From an uncultured Oscillospiraceae bacterium (GTDB taxonomy: Bacteria; Bacillota; Clostridia; Oscillospirales; Oscillospiraceae): 64,000 bases of DNA. Shown in pieces: positions 16,824-24,510 of the stretch (the stretch's first letter is position 1; each line of letters starts with the position of its first letter). The stretch is from assembly GCA_934589155.1 (NCBI GenBank), contig CAKTNP010000003.1:1-64000 (forward strand). Direction: 5' to 3'. Below the pieces are notes generated by a model. It worked only from the letters and a program-made list of their open reading frames with translations. It was not told where the DNA came from and made no database searches. The position numbers were made by a program, and so were the translations under genes.

Positions 16824-18107
16824 ATGAAGGATGACAAAGATTTGATGGAGCCGGAGATCCGTCCCGCGGAGGACCCCAAGGACTGCGGCTTCTATGAAAC
16901 GGGCAACACCCGCCCGCCGAAAAATCACCATAAGCTGGTTGCGGTGCTGCTGGTGGTCTATATTGTGCTGGGGGGAATGTTCGGGATCCTGACCATGCTG
17001 AATGTGAGCCTGGCCTCCCAGCGGAACCTGCGTCACGCCCTGTCCTTTACCCCCAAAGGGGGCGGTATCCCTGCCGAGGGGCAGACGGGCTCTCTGCAGG
17101 TGGACGTGACGGAGCCCACCGGAGCCTCCGCCGGGGACAGCCCCCGGGTGAAGCTGGCGGACACCCCCGCCGCCGTGGCCAACGTGCCCCAGGAGGGGGG
17201 GCTGTCCCTTCAGGAGATCTATGAAAAGGCAGCCCCCAGCGTGGTGTCCGTGACGGCGGCCACGGATTCCGGCACCCAGTCCGGCTCCGGCGTTTTGCTC
17301 TCTGCCGACGGCTACCTCATTACCAACTGCCATGTGGTGGAGGGGGGCACCTCTCTGAGCGTGACCCTATATGACGGTCGGGAGCTTACGGCCTGCCTGG
17401 TTGGCGCCGACAGCGTCAGCGACCTGGCGGTACTGAAGATCGAGGCCACGGGTCTGACCCCGGCGGAGTTCGGCAGTTCCGACAATGCCAAGGTGGGCGA
17501 CAGCGTGGCCGTGATCGGCTCTCCCTTGGGCAAGGAGCTGCCCGGCACCCTGACCAACGGCATTATCTCTGCCATCAACCGAAATGTGGTTATCGGCGGC
17601 AATACCATGAGTCTCATGCAGACCAATGCCGCCCTGAACAGCGGCAACTCCGGCGGCCCCCTGCTCAACTGCTACGGCCAGGTCATCGGCATCGTCACCG
17701 CCAAGATCGGAGACGCTGCCTCTACTGCCGGAACCGAGGGCCTTGGCTTCGCCATCCCCATGTCCTCCGCCCAGGAGATCGTGAATCTGCTGATCGAAAA
17801 GGGCTATGTGCCCGGGCGGCCCAGTCTGGGCCTGGAGCTCCGGGAGCTGCCCGCCATCTATTCCGTCTACTATGACCTGCCCCAGGGCCTGTGGGTGGAG
17901 GATGTGCAGGAAGGCTCCTCCGCGGAGCAGAAGGGGGTCTGCCGGGGAGACCTGATCACTGCCGTCAACGGGGCGGCCGTGTCTACCGCCTCCCAGGTCC
18001 AGACCCAGATCGGCAGCTGCTCTGTGGGCGACACCGTGACGATTACGGTGTGGCGCCGGGGTACCAGCCGGGATATAGAGATCGTTCTGTCGGACGCGGG
18101 AGCCTGA
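16824..18107 (+). CDS. HtrA/DegP-type membrane-anchored serine protease with PDZ domain
   Basis: 427 residues. A short cytoplasmic N-terminus, one transmembrane anchor at about 38-58, a Ser/Thr/Pro-rich linker, a trypsin-like domain with His170 (TNCHVVEGG), Asp200 (SDLAVL) and Ser276 (NSGNSGGP), and a C-terminal PDZ domain (about 335-425). It degrades or refolds damaged exported proteins. The ATG at 16824 follows GAGG by eight bases; a TTG at 16809 is in frame but less likely. Last gene of the regulator-kinase-protease operon, 18 bp after the kinase, which suggests that the kinase senses cell-envelope protein stress (inference). Confidence 0.93.
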   Translation: MKDDKDLMEPEIRPAEDPKDCGFYETGNTRPPKNHHKLVAVLLVVYIVLGGMFGILTMLNVSLASQRNLRHALSFTPKGGGIPAEGQTGSLQVDVTEPTGASAGDSPRVKLADTPAAVANVPQEGGLSLQEIYEKAAPSVVSVTAATDSGTQSGSGVLLSADGYLITNCHVVEGGTSLSVTLYDGRELTACLVGADSVSDLAVLKIEATGLTPAEFGSSDNAKVGDSVAVIGSPLGKELPGTLTNGIISAINRNVVIGGNTMSLMQTNAALNSGNSGGPLLNCYGQVIGIVTAKIGDAASTAGTEGLGFAIPMSSAQEIVNLLIEKGYVPGRPSLGLELRELPAIYSVYYDLPQGLWVEDVQEGSSAEQKGVCRGDLITAVNGAAVSTASQVQTQIGSCSVGDTVTITVWRRGTSRDIEIVLSDAGA

Positions 18108-18120
18108 GATAATAGGATAG

Positions 18121-18158
18121 AAAATCCCGGCCGGAGCATTGCTCCGGCCGGGATTTTT
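18121..18158. terminator. Bidirectional terminator between htrA-like gene and 74-aa gene
   Basis: A 16-bp perfect stem (18122-18137 with 18141-18156), loop ATT, flanked by AAAA on the left and TTTTT on the right, so it can act on both strands. Confidence 0.92.
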
Positions 18159-18167
18159 GTGCGAGAT

Positions 18168-18392
18168 TCAACACTCGGAGAAGGTATAGCGGACCAGATA
18201 GCCCTTGCTGTCTCCCGTGGTGATAATGATGTCCCCGGCGGGATTTTTCCCTTCGGAAATCACGGGATAGCGGCCGTTTTCCTTCACATAGGCCATGGGG
18301 CTTTCGGTCTCCACTTCCAGAAATTCCTTGGTGGCGTGGGCCTCCCCGCCGCAGGGGTTCATGGTCTCGATGAGCAGTTCGTATTCGTGCAT
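18168..18392 (-). CDS. 74-aa protein of unknown function
   Basis: A small soluble protein with no signal peptide or membrane segment. It contains two cysteines and the pattern NPCGGEAHATKEF, and a C-terminal half that looks like beta strands (GDIIITTGDSKGYLVRYTF). AAGGA lies ten bases before the ATG. It follows the minus-strand kinase by 22 bp and ends at a strong terminator, so it is probably the last gene of that two-component operon. Family not recognised. Confidence 0.7.
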   Translation of the reverse strand: MHEYELLIETMNPCGGEAHATKEFLEVETESPMAYVKENGRYPVISEGKNPAGDIIITTGDSKGYLVRYTFSEC

Positions 18393-18414
18393 AAAGATCG
18401 TCCTTTCTTACGTC

Positions 18415-19734
18415 TTACGATTTTGGAGCGCTTACCGGCAGAAACAGCTCCGCGGTGAACAGACCGTCTCCCTGACTCCGGCGGAATTGCCCGCCCATGG
18501 CGGCGGCCAGTTTTTCGCAGGTTTGCAGACCAATTTTGGTGCTCTCCACCTTTCCGGCATCCTGCTTGATGCCGTTGCGGATCCGGATCCGCATGAGGTC
18601 CCCGGCCTGCTGGGCTAGGATCTCCACCGGGCCTGCGGGGTCCGCGTATTTGCATACGTTAGACAGCAGGTTGGAAAAGATCCGTTGCATGTGGTGAATG
18701 TCCACCCCCAGACACAGTCCCGTCTGGGCCACGGATTCCGCTACGGTAAAGCCCTTCTGCCGCAGCTCGGCGGAAAACTCTCCCAATAGCTGGGCCAGCA
18801 GGGTGTCAGCATCGAATTTCTCCAGCTTGGCCCCGGGCTCCGGCGTCCCCAGTACCAGGAAATAGGCAAAGAGCTCGTCGGTGAGCTCCCGCAGATTCTC
18901 GGCCTTTCTCTGGCAGATCTGGAGATACTGGTTCCGTTGGGCCTCCGGCAGGTCCGGGGAGGCGCTCAAAATATCCAGATAGCCCATGAGGGTGGTCAAG
19001 GGGGTCCGGACATCGTGGGAAATGGCGGTAATGAGCTGGGAATTGGCCTGCCATGCCCGTTCCTCCCGCTGGAGCTTGTCGATGATGGACAGCCGCATGG
19101 CATCCACGTCCAGGGCCAGGTCGCCGATCTCGTCTTTGCTCTTAGAAGGAATCTCCAGGGCCAGGTCGCCTTGGCTCACCTGCCGGACCGTTTTGCTCAG
19201 GCTCCGGATCTGGCTGGTGACCTGCCGGTTGTACAGCAGCATGACCAGCAGGAACACGGCGCAGGCCAGGCCCGCCGCCCCGGCCTTGGTCAGGGTGTAG
19301 AGCCGCTGCTCGGAGTTGTCGGAGATCTCCACGGACCGGGCGCCGTTGGAAAAGTTCACCACGGAGCCGGAGGAGGCGTAGTTGTTCTGTTCCATGCCGT
19401 TGTAGGCCACGATGGAGCCTCCGCCGCCGTCGGCGGTGAGCACCGAGTCCCGGCCGTAGACCACGATCTTGCAGTTTCGCTCCCGGCGGCACCACCGAGT
19501 CAGGGCGTCAAGATCTCCGGAGGCTACGTTCTCTTCGTCCACGAAGGTCCGCAGAGAGTCGAGATGGGCCAGATTCCGGTTTTCAACGGCCTGGGCGCTC
19601 ATATACCGGCCCTGGATCACATAGCGTCCTACGGCCTGGGTCACGGTGAACAGGGCCAGGGCCAGAGCCAGGGCCAGCAGCAGGGCGCCCATGAGCTTTC
19701 CTCGAAGGGAGGTCAGGCGGGGCTTCTTAGCCAA
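18415..19734 (-). CDS. Sensor histidine kinase (second two-component system)
   Basis: 439 residues. TM1 about 15-35, extracytoplasmic domain of about 115 residues, TM2 about 150-170, HAMP, HisKA with AISHDVRTPLTTLMGYLD, and HATPase with N-box SNLLSNVCKYADP. The ATP-lid part is short and the G1 box reads RNGI instead of DxGxG, as in some VanS-like kinases with reduced motifs; the G2 region is TKIGLQTCEKLAAAMGG. Its start overlaps the regulator stop by 8 bp. The signal sensed is not evident. Confidence 0.9.
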   Translation of the reverse strand: MAKKPRLTSLRGKLMGALLLALALALALFTVTQAVGRYVIQGRYMSAQAVENRNLAHLDSLRTFVDEENVASGDLDALTRWCRRERNCKIVVYGRDSVLTADGGGGSIVAYNGMEQNNYASSGSVVNFSNGARSVEISDNSEQRLYTLTKAGAAGLACAVFLLVMLLYNRQVTSQIRSLSKTVRQVSQGDLALEIPSKSKDEIGDLALDVDAMRLSIIDKLQREERAWQANSQLITAISHDVRTPLTTLMGYLDILSASPDLPEAQRNQYLQICQRKAENLRELTDELFAYFLVLGTPEPGAKLEKFDADTLLAQLLGEFSAELRQKGFTVAESVAQTGLCLGVDIHHMQRIFSNLLSNVCKYADPAGPVEILAQQAGDLMRIRIRNGIKQDAGKVESTKIGLQTCEKLAAAMGGQFRRSQGDGLFTAELFLPVSAPKS

Positions 19735-20419
19735 ACTGATACCCCTTTCCCCAGACGGTGCGGATGAGCTTGGGGTTGGCCGGGTCCTCCTCCAGCTTTT
19801 TCCGCAGGTTCAGAATGTGGACCATCACCGTGTTGTAGGAGGCGGGCATATATTTTTCCTGCCAGACCCCTTCATATACGTCCGGGACACCCAGGACCTG
19901 CCCCGGGCGGCGGAAGAAGAACCGCAGGATTTCGTATTCCTTGTCCGTCAGCTCCACCCGGACCCCGCCCTTCAGGGCGCAGCGGCGCCCCTCGTCCAGG
20001 GATACCTCCGCCACGGCCTCGGATTCCTCCTTGCCCCGGTAGACCCGGTACCGGCGGAGCAGGGCCTCCACTTTGGTCAGCAGCTCCTTGGGGACGAAGG
20101 GCTTGGGCAGGTAGTCATCGCCGCCGGAGGCGTAGGCCTCCACTTTGTCCCCCAGCTGGGTCTTGGCCGTGAGGAACAGCACCGGGGCCGTGGAGAACCG
20201 GCGCAGGGCCTGACAGGCCGCCACCCCGTCCATCTCCGGCATCATAATGTCCAAAATGATCAGATCGAAGCTCATGGCTTCGGCGGCCTCCACGGCCCGG
20301 CGACCGTTTTCTGCCTGGGTCACGGCGTAGCCCTGACCCTCCAGCAGCAGCCGCAGCAGGTCCCGGATGTCGGGCTCGTCGTCCACAACCAGGATCCGTG
20401 CTTTGGAAGAGACATCCAC
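19727..20419 (-). CDS. OmpR-family response regulator (second two-component system)
   Basis: 230 residues. Receiver domain with VVDDEPD, phospho-Asp in LIILDIMMPEMDG, FLTAK and LPKPF, then a winged-helix domain ending in NTVMVHILNLRKKLE and VWGKGYQFG. The start is GTG at 20419, with GAAGGAGG well placed. Cotranscribed with the kinase. A TATGAT on the minus strand at 20462-20467 is a possible -10. Confidence 0.92.
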   Translation of the reverse strand: MDVSSKARILVVDDEPDIRDLLRLLLEGQGYAVTQAENGRRAVEAAEAMSFDLIILDIMMPEMDGVAACQALRRFSTAPVLFLTAKTQLGDKVEAYASGGDDYLPKPFVPKELLTKVEALLRRYRVYRGKEESEAVAEVSLDEGRRCALKGGVRVELTDKEYEILRFFFRRPGQVLGVPDVYEGVWQEKYMPASYNTVMVHILNLRKKLEEDPANPKLIRTVWGKGYQFG

Positions 20420-20516
20420 GAAAATCCCTCCTTCTGTCCTTCTTAGGACAATTCTACCTGTATCATACCATGATTTTTGAAAATTTGCATGAGCCTTCCG
20501 AAAAATTAAGAAAAAT

Positions 20517-22004
20517 TCAGAATTGCCCGTAGGTCCGGAACAGCCGGTCCAGGGCCGCCTCGCTGTCCGGTTCCCGGCCCAGGGCTATGGCCCGCCGCCG
20601 GTCCTCCAACGAGAGCCGGTCCAGATCCAGCATCTGTCCCCGGTTCAGGTCCCCGGGCTGGAGCTTGGTCAGCCCCTGGCCCATGGTCCGGCTCTGCCGC
20701 AGCAGAAGCTCCTGGGCTATGGGGGATCGGAGATAGGCAAAGAGCAGATCCGGGTCCACCCCCTTCCGGGGATGGACCAGATGAAAGGTGGTGAGAGTCC
20801 GGATCCCCGCCAGATTCCGTACTACCTTCATGCCGCCCCGGCAGGCTCCGGCAATCCAGATAGGGGCGGGGATCTGAGGCTCCGGAGCGTACCAGGGGTC
20901 CCGGTGGGCGGGCAGATATTTTTGGTTGATCCTTAGCGCCAGCCCCCGGGCCAGGTAGTCCGCCGGGGCATCAGAGCCTTCGGGGGCCAGCAGGAATACG
21001 GGCTTGTCCCGGCTTATCAGATTCGCCAGGTCTCCTGCGGTAAACTGGGGTCCCTTTACGTCCCGGCTCCGGCACAGGCAGGGCACCGCGCAGGATCGTG
21101 GAATGCGAAAGGCGGCCAGCTGGGAGGCGGTGAGACAGAAATAGTCGTTGGCCCCGGTGGCAATGCCCCGGCCCGCCCGGAAGAACCGGGCGGTGGGCAC
21201 CAGATTTTTATAGACCGGTTCCTCGGGACCGGCAAAATAGGGCATCCAGCTGCCCTCCGGCGCCATGTCCTCCGGGGAAACGGTCCGGCCCGGCAGATCT
21301 TCGAGGCTCCGCCCCGCCAGCTCCTCCAGCCGGTCCTGGGAAACGAACCGGGCCCCGTCCTTGGGGCGCCGGTCCAGCAGCAGGATGCAGCAGGTGGTGA
21401 CGGCTCCGGGGAACAGATCCCGGTCCTGCCGGATCCGGATCATCGCTCGGAGCAACCCCTCCCGGAGGATCCGGGCCCGCAGCCCCCGGGCATAGGCCGC
21501 ATGCAGGAACTCCGTGGGCAGCACATAGGCCAGGCGGCCTCCCGGCGCCAGCTGACAGATGCTCTTGGTGAGGAACAGGGTGCACAGGTTCATATACTTG
21601 GGGCAGGGGACGCCGGAGCGGGCCTCCACCTCCCGGCGAAGGGCCTCCCGGTCCGGAATCCCCTGAAACCGGCGGTAGGGAGGATTGCAGACGATGGCGT
21701 CATACCGCTCCTCCCAAGGCCCCGTGAGATAGTCCTGCTGCCGCAGGGTCAGGTCCCGGGGCGGAAAGGCTTGCAGGACCTCCGGGTCGATCTCATAGGA
21801 GGTCACGGCGCAGCCCGGGGCTATTTCCCGGGCCAGCCGGGGGAAAAGACCGCTGCCCAGGGCCGGGTCCAGCAGGGTCCCGGCGCCGGGACAGGCGAAC
21901 CGGACCATAAATTCCCCAATGACGGGGTGGGTGAAATATTGGCCCAGGGCCCGAAGCCGGTCCGGGTCCTGGCTGAGAAGATATTGCCGCTCGGCCTCGG
22001 TCAT
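20517..22004 (-). CDS. Orphan N6-adenine DNA methyltransferase (gamma class, TaqI/Eco57I-like)
   Basis: 495 residues. Motif order is that of gamma-class enzymes: motif X-like GQYFTHPVIGEFMV near residue 20, SAM-binding LLDPALGSGLFPR, acidic YEID, then catalytic NPPY at about 120; the C-terminal half (about 270-495) should be the target-recognition domain. It methylates adenine N6 in a specific DNA word that cannot be read from sequence. No endonuclease gene or fused nuclease domain is present, so it is probably an orphan, comparable in class to CamA of Clostridioides difficile. The start at 22004 has AAAGGAGG; the longer frame into the upstream repeat is rejected. Confidence 0.87.
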   Translation of the reverse strand: MTEAERQYLLSQDPDRLRALGQYFTHPVIGEFMVRFACPGAGTLLDPALGSGLFPRLAREIAPGCAVTSYEIDPEVLQAFPPRDLTLRQQDYLTGPWEERYDAIVCNPPYRRFQGIPDREALRREVEARSGVPCPKYMNLCTLFLTKSICQLAPGGRLAYVLPTEFLHAAYARGLRARILREGLLRAMIRIRQDRDLFPGAVTTCCILLLDRRPKDGARFVSQDRLEELAGRSLEDLPGRTVSPEDMAPEGSWMPYFAGPEEPVYKNLVPTARFFRAGRGIATGANDYFCLTASQLAAFRIPRSCAVPCLCRSRDVKGPQFTAGDLANLISRDKPVFLLAPEGSDAPADYLARGLALRINQKYLPAHRDPWYAPEPQIPAPIWIAGACRGGMKVVRNLAGIRTLTTFHLVHPRKGVDPDLLFAYLRSPIAQELLLRQSRTMGQGLTKLQPGDLNRGQMLDLDRLSLEDRRRAIALGREPDSEAALDRLFRTYGQF

Positions 22005-22059
22005 TTCGGGGCCTCCTTTCGTGGGGAATAGGGGAAGGAAGATGTTAGACTTCGGCCGA

Positions 22060-22228
22060 GGGAACGTGCCTCCGGCGGGTAACTTTCTGCTCGTGCAGAA
22101 AGTCACCAAAGACACGCCAGGGGGCGGAGCTTTTTACAAAGACGCCCCGCCCCCTGTACCCCCACCCTCCGAAGACTGGATAGATGTCCTAACTTACCAT
22201 TAGGGCGATTTCGTAAACAGAATCGCCC
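22060..22228 (+). repeat. Dispersed structured intergenic element, copy 1
   Basis: Starts with GGGAACGTGCCTCCGGCGGG. Hairpin 1: 9-bp stem 22082-22090/22095-22103, loop TCGT. Hairpin 2: 10-bp stem 22118-22127/22147-22156, 19-nt loop containing CTTTTTACAAAGACGC. Hairpin 3: 8-bp stem 22203-22210/22221-22228, loop TCGTAAACAG. The first 142 bp match 26315-26456 at 140 positions. It lies upstream of the methyltransferase. The 22005-22367 gap otherwise holds only a small palindrome (22237-22248) and the terminator of the downstream operon. Confidence 0.88.
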
Positions 22229-22334
22229 CTGCCGGGGGCGAATTCGCCGAAAGACAGCAAAAAACTGCGGGATTATCCTGCCGCGCTTTTGACGGTATCC
22301 CCGGGGTATGGGCACACACCGCCCCATAAAACGG

Positions 22335-22362
22335 AAGGGCAGGGCCCGGCGGCTCTGCCCTT
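22335..22362 (-). terminator. Likely terminator of the cls operon
   Basis: AAGGGCAG (22335-22342) pairs with CTGCCCTT (22355-22362); on the minus strand it is followed by CCGTTTTAT. Confidence 0.5.
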
Positions 22363-22367
22363 TCCTG

Positions 22368-22673
22368 TTATCCCAGCTTGTAATAGCCCCCGTCCAAAAG
22401 ACTTTCCAGGGCAAAATTGGCCTCCTCGTCGGAAAACAGACCGCCGTAGGCGGGCTCCAGCACCAGAGCCTCCAGACTCAGATCCAGCCGACCCAGCTTG
22501 GCCAGAGCGGCGAAGCCGTCGGAGTTCCTCCGCCGGGCAAAGATCCGCCGGGCGGTCTCCACGCCGCCGAAACTTTCGATGGATTCCAGGGTCCGCTTCA
22601 TGGGGATCCCCAGTTCCTGGGCCTTTTGGCACCTTTCCGTCCAGGCTTTGTCAAACGCGTCGTTTTTCGTCAT
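22368..22673 (-). CDS. 101-aa protein of unknown function
   Basis: A soluble, mostly helical protein, no signal peptide. The C-terminal half has the pattern GRLDLSLEALVLEPAYGGLF followed by SDEEANFALESLL, which I have a sense of having seen in short Firmicute proteins, but I cannot name a family. The ATG follows the stop of the hydroxyacid dehydrogenase by 1 bp, so it is the last gene of the cls-gtrA operon and likely coupled in translation. Confidence 0.7.
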   Translation of the reverse strand: MTKNDAFDKAWTERCQKAQELGIPMKRTLESIESFGGVETARRIFARRRNSDGFAALAKLGRLDLSLEALVLEPAYGGLFSDEEANFALESLLDGGYYKLG

Positions 22674-22674
22674 G

Positions 22675-23631
22675 TCAGTTCACCACGTTCCGGGGCGTCC
22701 CCGCCAGATAGGCCTGGATGTTGCCCCGGAGGATCTCCAGCAGCCGGGCCCGGGGCTCCTCTCCCGCCCAAGCAATGTGGGGGGTGATGATGCAGTTGGG
22801 TGCCGTCAGCAGGGGATTGTCCGGGGAAATGGGCTCCGCGGACACCACGTCCACGGCGGCGCCGCCCAGCCGGCCGGACCTCAGGGCCTCGGCCACGGCG
22901 GCCTCATCCAGAAGTCCGCCCCGGCCGGTGTTCAGCAGCAGGGCGCCGGGCCGCATTTTGGAAAGGGTCTCCCGGTTGATGATCTTCTCCGTCGCCGGAG
23001 TCTGGGGGCAGTGGAGGGACACCACGTGGCTCTCCGCCAGCACCGTATCCAGATCTGCGAAGCGGCAGGTGTCGGATTCCAGCTCCGGCCGCCGGTGATT
23101 GGCGCAGACCAGCAGGTTCATGCCCAAAGCCTGGGCCACCTTGCCGAAGGCCTGGCCGATCTTGCCGTAGCCGATAATGCCCATGGTCTTGCCGTCCAGC
23201 TCCGTCAGCGGCGTGAGCCAGTAGCAAAAGTCCGGGCAGGCGGCCCAGTCGCCCCGGTGAACGGAGTCGCTGTGCAGCGCCACATGGTTGGTCAGCTCCA
23301 GCAGCAGGGCCGTGGCCATCTGAGCCACGGAGGGGGTAGAATAGGAGGGAATGTTGCACACGTCGATGCCCCGGGCCCGGGCGGCTGCGGTGTCAACGAT
23401 ATTGTAGCCCGTGGCCGTCACGCAGATCAGCCGGAGCTTGGGGCATTGGGCCAGGATCTCCGCCGGGAATTTTACCTTGTTGGTGCAAACGATCTCCGCG
23501 TCGCCCACCCGGTCCAGGATCTGCTCCGGGGCGGTGCGTTCATAGGCAGTGACCTGGCCGAAGGACCGGAAGCTCTCCCAGGCAGAGCCGTCGGGGGAGC
23601 AGACCCTGCCGTCTAAAATAACGATTTTCAT
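22675..23631 (-). CDS. D-2-hydroxyacid dehydrogenase (glycerate dehydrogenase-like)
   Basis: 318 residues. NAD-binding fold with GIIGYGKIGQAFGKVA (about 146-161), and the catalytic set Arg (NTGRGG), Glu (SAEP) and His (TPHIAWA). The best resemblance is to HprA-type hydroxypyruvate/glycerate reductases, but the substrate of such enzymes is hard to predict. It follows a small membrane protein by 10 bp. Confidence 0.88.
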   Translation of the reverse strand: MKIVILDGRVCSPDGSAWESFRSFGQVTAYERTAPEQILDRVGDAEIVCTNKVKFPAEILAQCPKLRLICVTATGYNIVDTAAARARGIDVCNIPSYSTPSVAQMATALLLELTNHVALHSDSVHRGDWAACPDFCYWLTPLTELDGKTMGIIGYGKIGQAFGKVAQALGMNLLVCANHRRPELESDTCRFADLDTVLAESHVVSLHCPQTPATEKIINRETLSKMRPGALLLNTGRGGLLDEAAVAEALRSGRLGGAAVDVVSAEPISPDNPLLTAPNCIITPHIAWAGEEPRARLLEILRGNIQAYLAGTPRNVVN

Positions 23632-23641
23632 TGGGTTTTCC

Positions 23642-24031
23642 TCACTGATTCCAGAATTTTTTGGAGGCTCTGCGAATGACGCTCATGTAATAGACCACGG
23701 CCAGCAGCCCCACCAGAGCCGTAGCCATGGCATACAGGGGCGCATTGCTCAGATACCGGGAGATCACGAAGGAGGCGGCCCCCACCAGAATGCAGAGAAT
23801 GCTGAAGGCCATGAGCCGGGGATACATGAATTTTTTCAGAGCCTCGGGATCGTCGCAGGTGCTGGTGGGGCAGCCCTGGGGATAGAGGATCTTGTTGGCG
23901 GGCAGCTTCTCCCAGCGGCCCATGTTCCGGCAGGTGTACAGGCCGTAGAAGCCCGCCACAAAAAAGCAGATCTGCATGAGCAGGTCCATGCCGGTGTTAT
24001 AGGATTGTCGTACGGTTTCCAAGAAAAGCAT
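23642..24031 (-). CDS. Small membrane protein of unknown function
   Basis: 129 residues with three likely transmembrane segments: about 15-32, 75-95 and 100-118. Between the first and second lies a polar part with two Cys (GCPTSTC). AAAGGA precedes the ATG at 24031; a longer frame to 24127 overlaps gtrA and is unlikely. Lies between gtrA and the hydroxyacid dehydrogenase. Family not recognised. Confidence 0.75.
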   Translation of the reverse strand: MLFLETVRQSYNTGMDLLMQICFFVAGFYGLYTCRNMGRWEKLPANKILYPQGCPTSTCDDPEALKKFMYPRLMAFSILCILVGAASFVISRYLSNAPLYAMATALVGLLAVVYYMSVIRRASKKFWNQ

Positions 24032-24074
24032 TGTCGTTCCTTTCCGGGGCGAGCCCCTGTGAGACGGCGCAGGT

Positions 24075-24497
24075 TCAGGCCCGGCCGTCGGAGTCGATGG
24101 ATTTTCCGAATACGAAGAAGCGGTCAAAGAGAAATTCCGTGACGAAGTTTACCAGCATGGTGCCGATGAGGACCACATAGGCGTTGACGCCCAGCCCCTC
24201 CAGGGCCGCACCGGCCCAGGTGGACAGAGGCGTAAAGACCAGATAGTAGCCCGCCACCTTTGCCATGGCCACAGGCACGTTGGCGGCGGAATGGAAGGTG
24301 AACTTCCGGTTGAAGGTAAAGTTCCACAGCACCGAGAGGATCAGGGCCGTCAGATAGCTGATCCAGTAGGGCAGCTTTATAAGACTGTTCAGCAGGGCGA
24401 AGGAGCCTGCCTGAATGAGGCCCGCACTGGCGGAAAACAGGGTGAATTTCAGGGCCCGGACCAGCTCGGCCCGGTTCTTTTTTGCAGACGGTTCCAT
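24075..24497 (-). CDS. GtrA-family membrane protein
   Basis: 140 residues, four transmembrane segments with the GtrA signature region SVLWNFTFNRKFTF between the second and third. GtrA proteins are thought to flip or carry lipid-linked sugars for glycosylation of cell-surface polymers. It starts 13 bp after the cardiolipin synthase stop, which hints at an envelope role for the operon. Confidence 0.9.
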   Translation of the reverse strand: MEPSAKKNRAELVRALKFTLFSASAGLIQAGSFALLNSLIKLPYWISYLTALILSVLWNFTFNRKFTFHSAANVPVAMAKVAGYYLVFTPLSTWAGAALEGLGVNAYVVLIGTMLVNFVTEFLFDRFFVFGKSIDSDGRA

Positions 24498-24510
24498 AGA
24501 CGTTCCTTTC

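Noticed and set aside
21919..22203. Short plus-strand open frame over the repeat copy 1
   Set aside because: No start signal; it begins inside the methyltransferase gene and follows the structured repeat, which shows pairing constraint.
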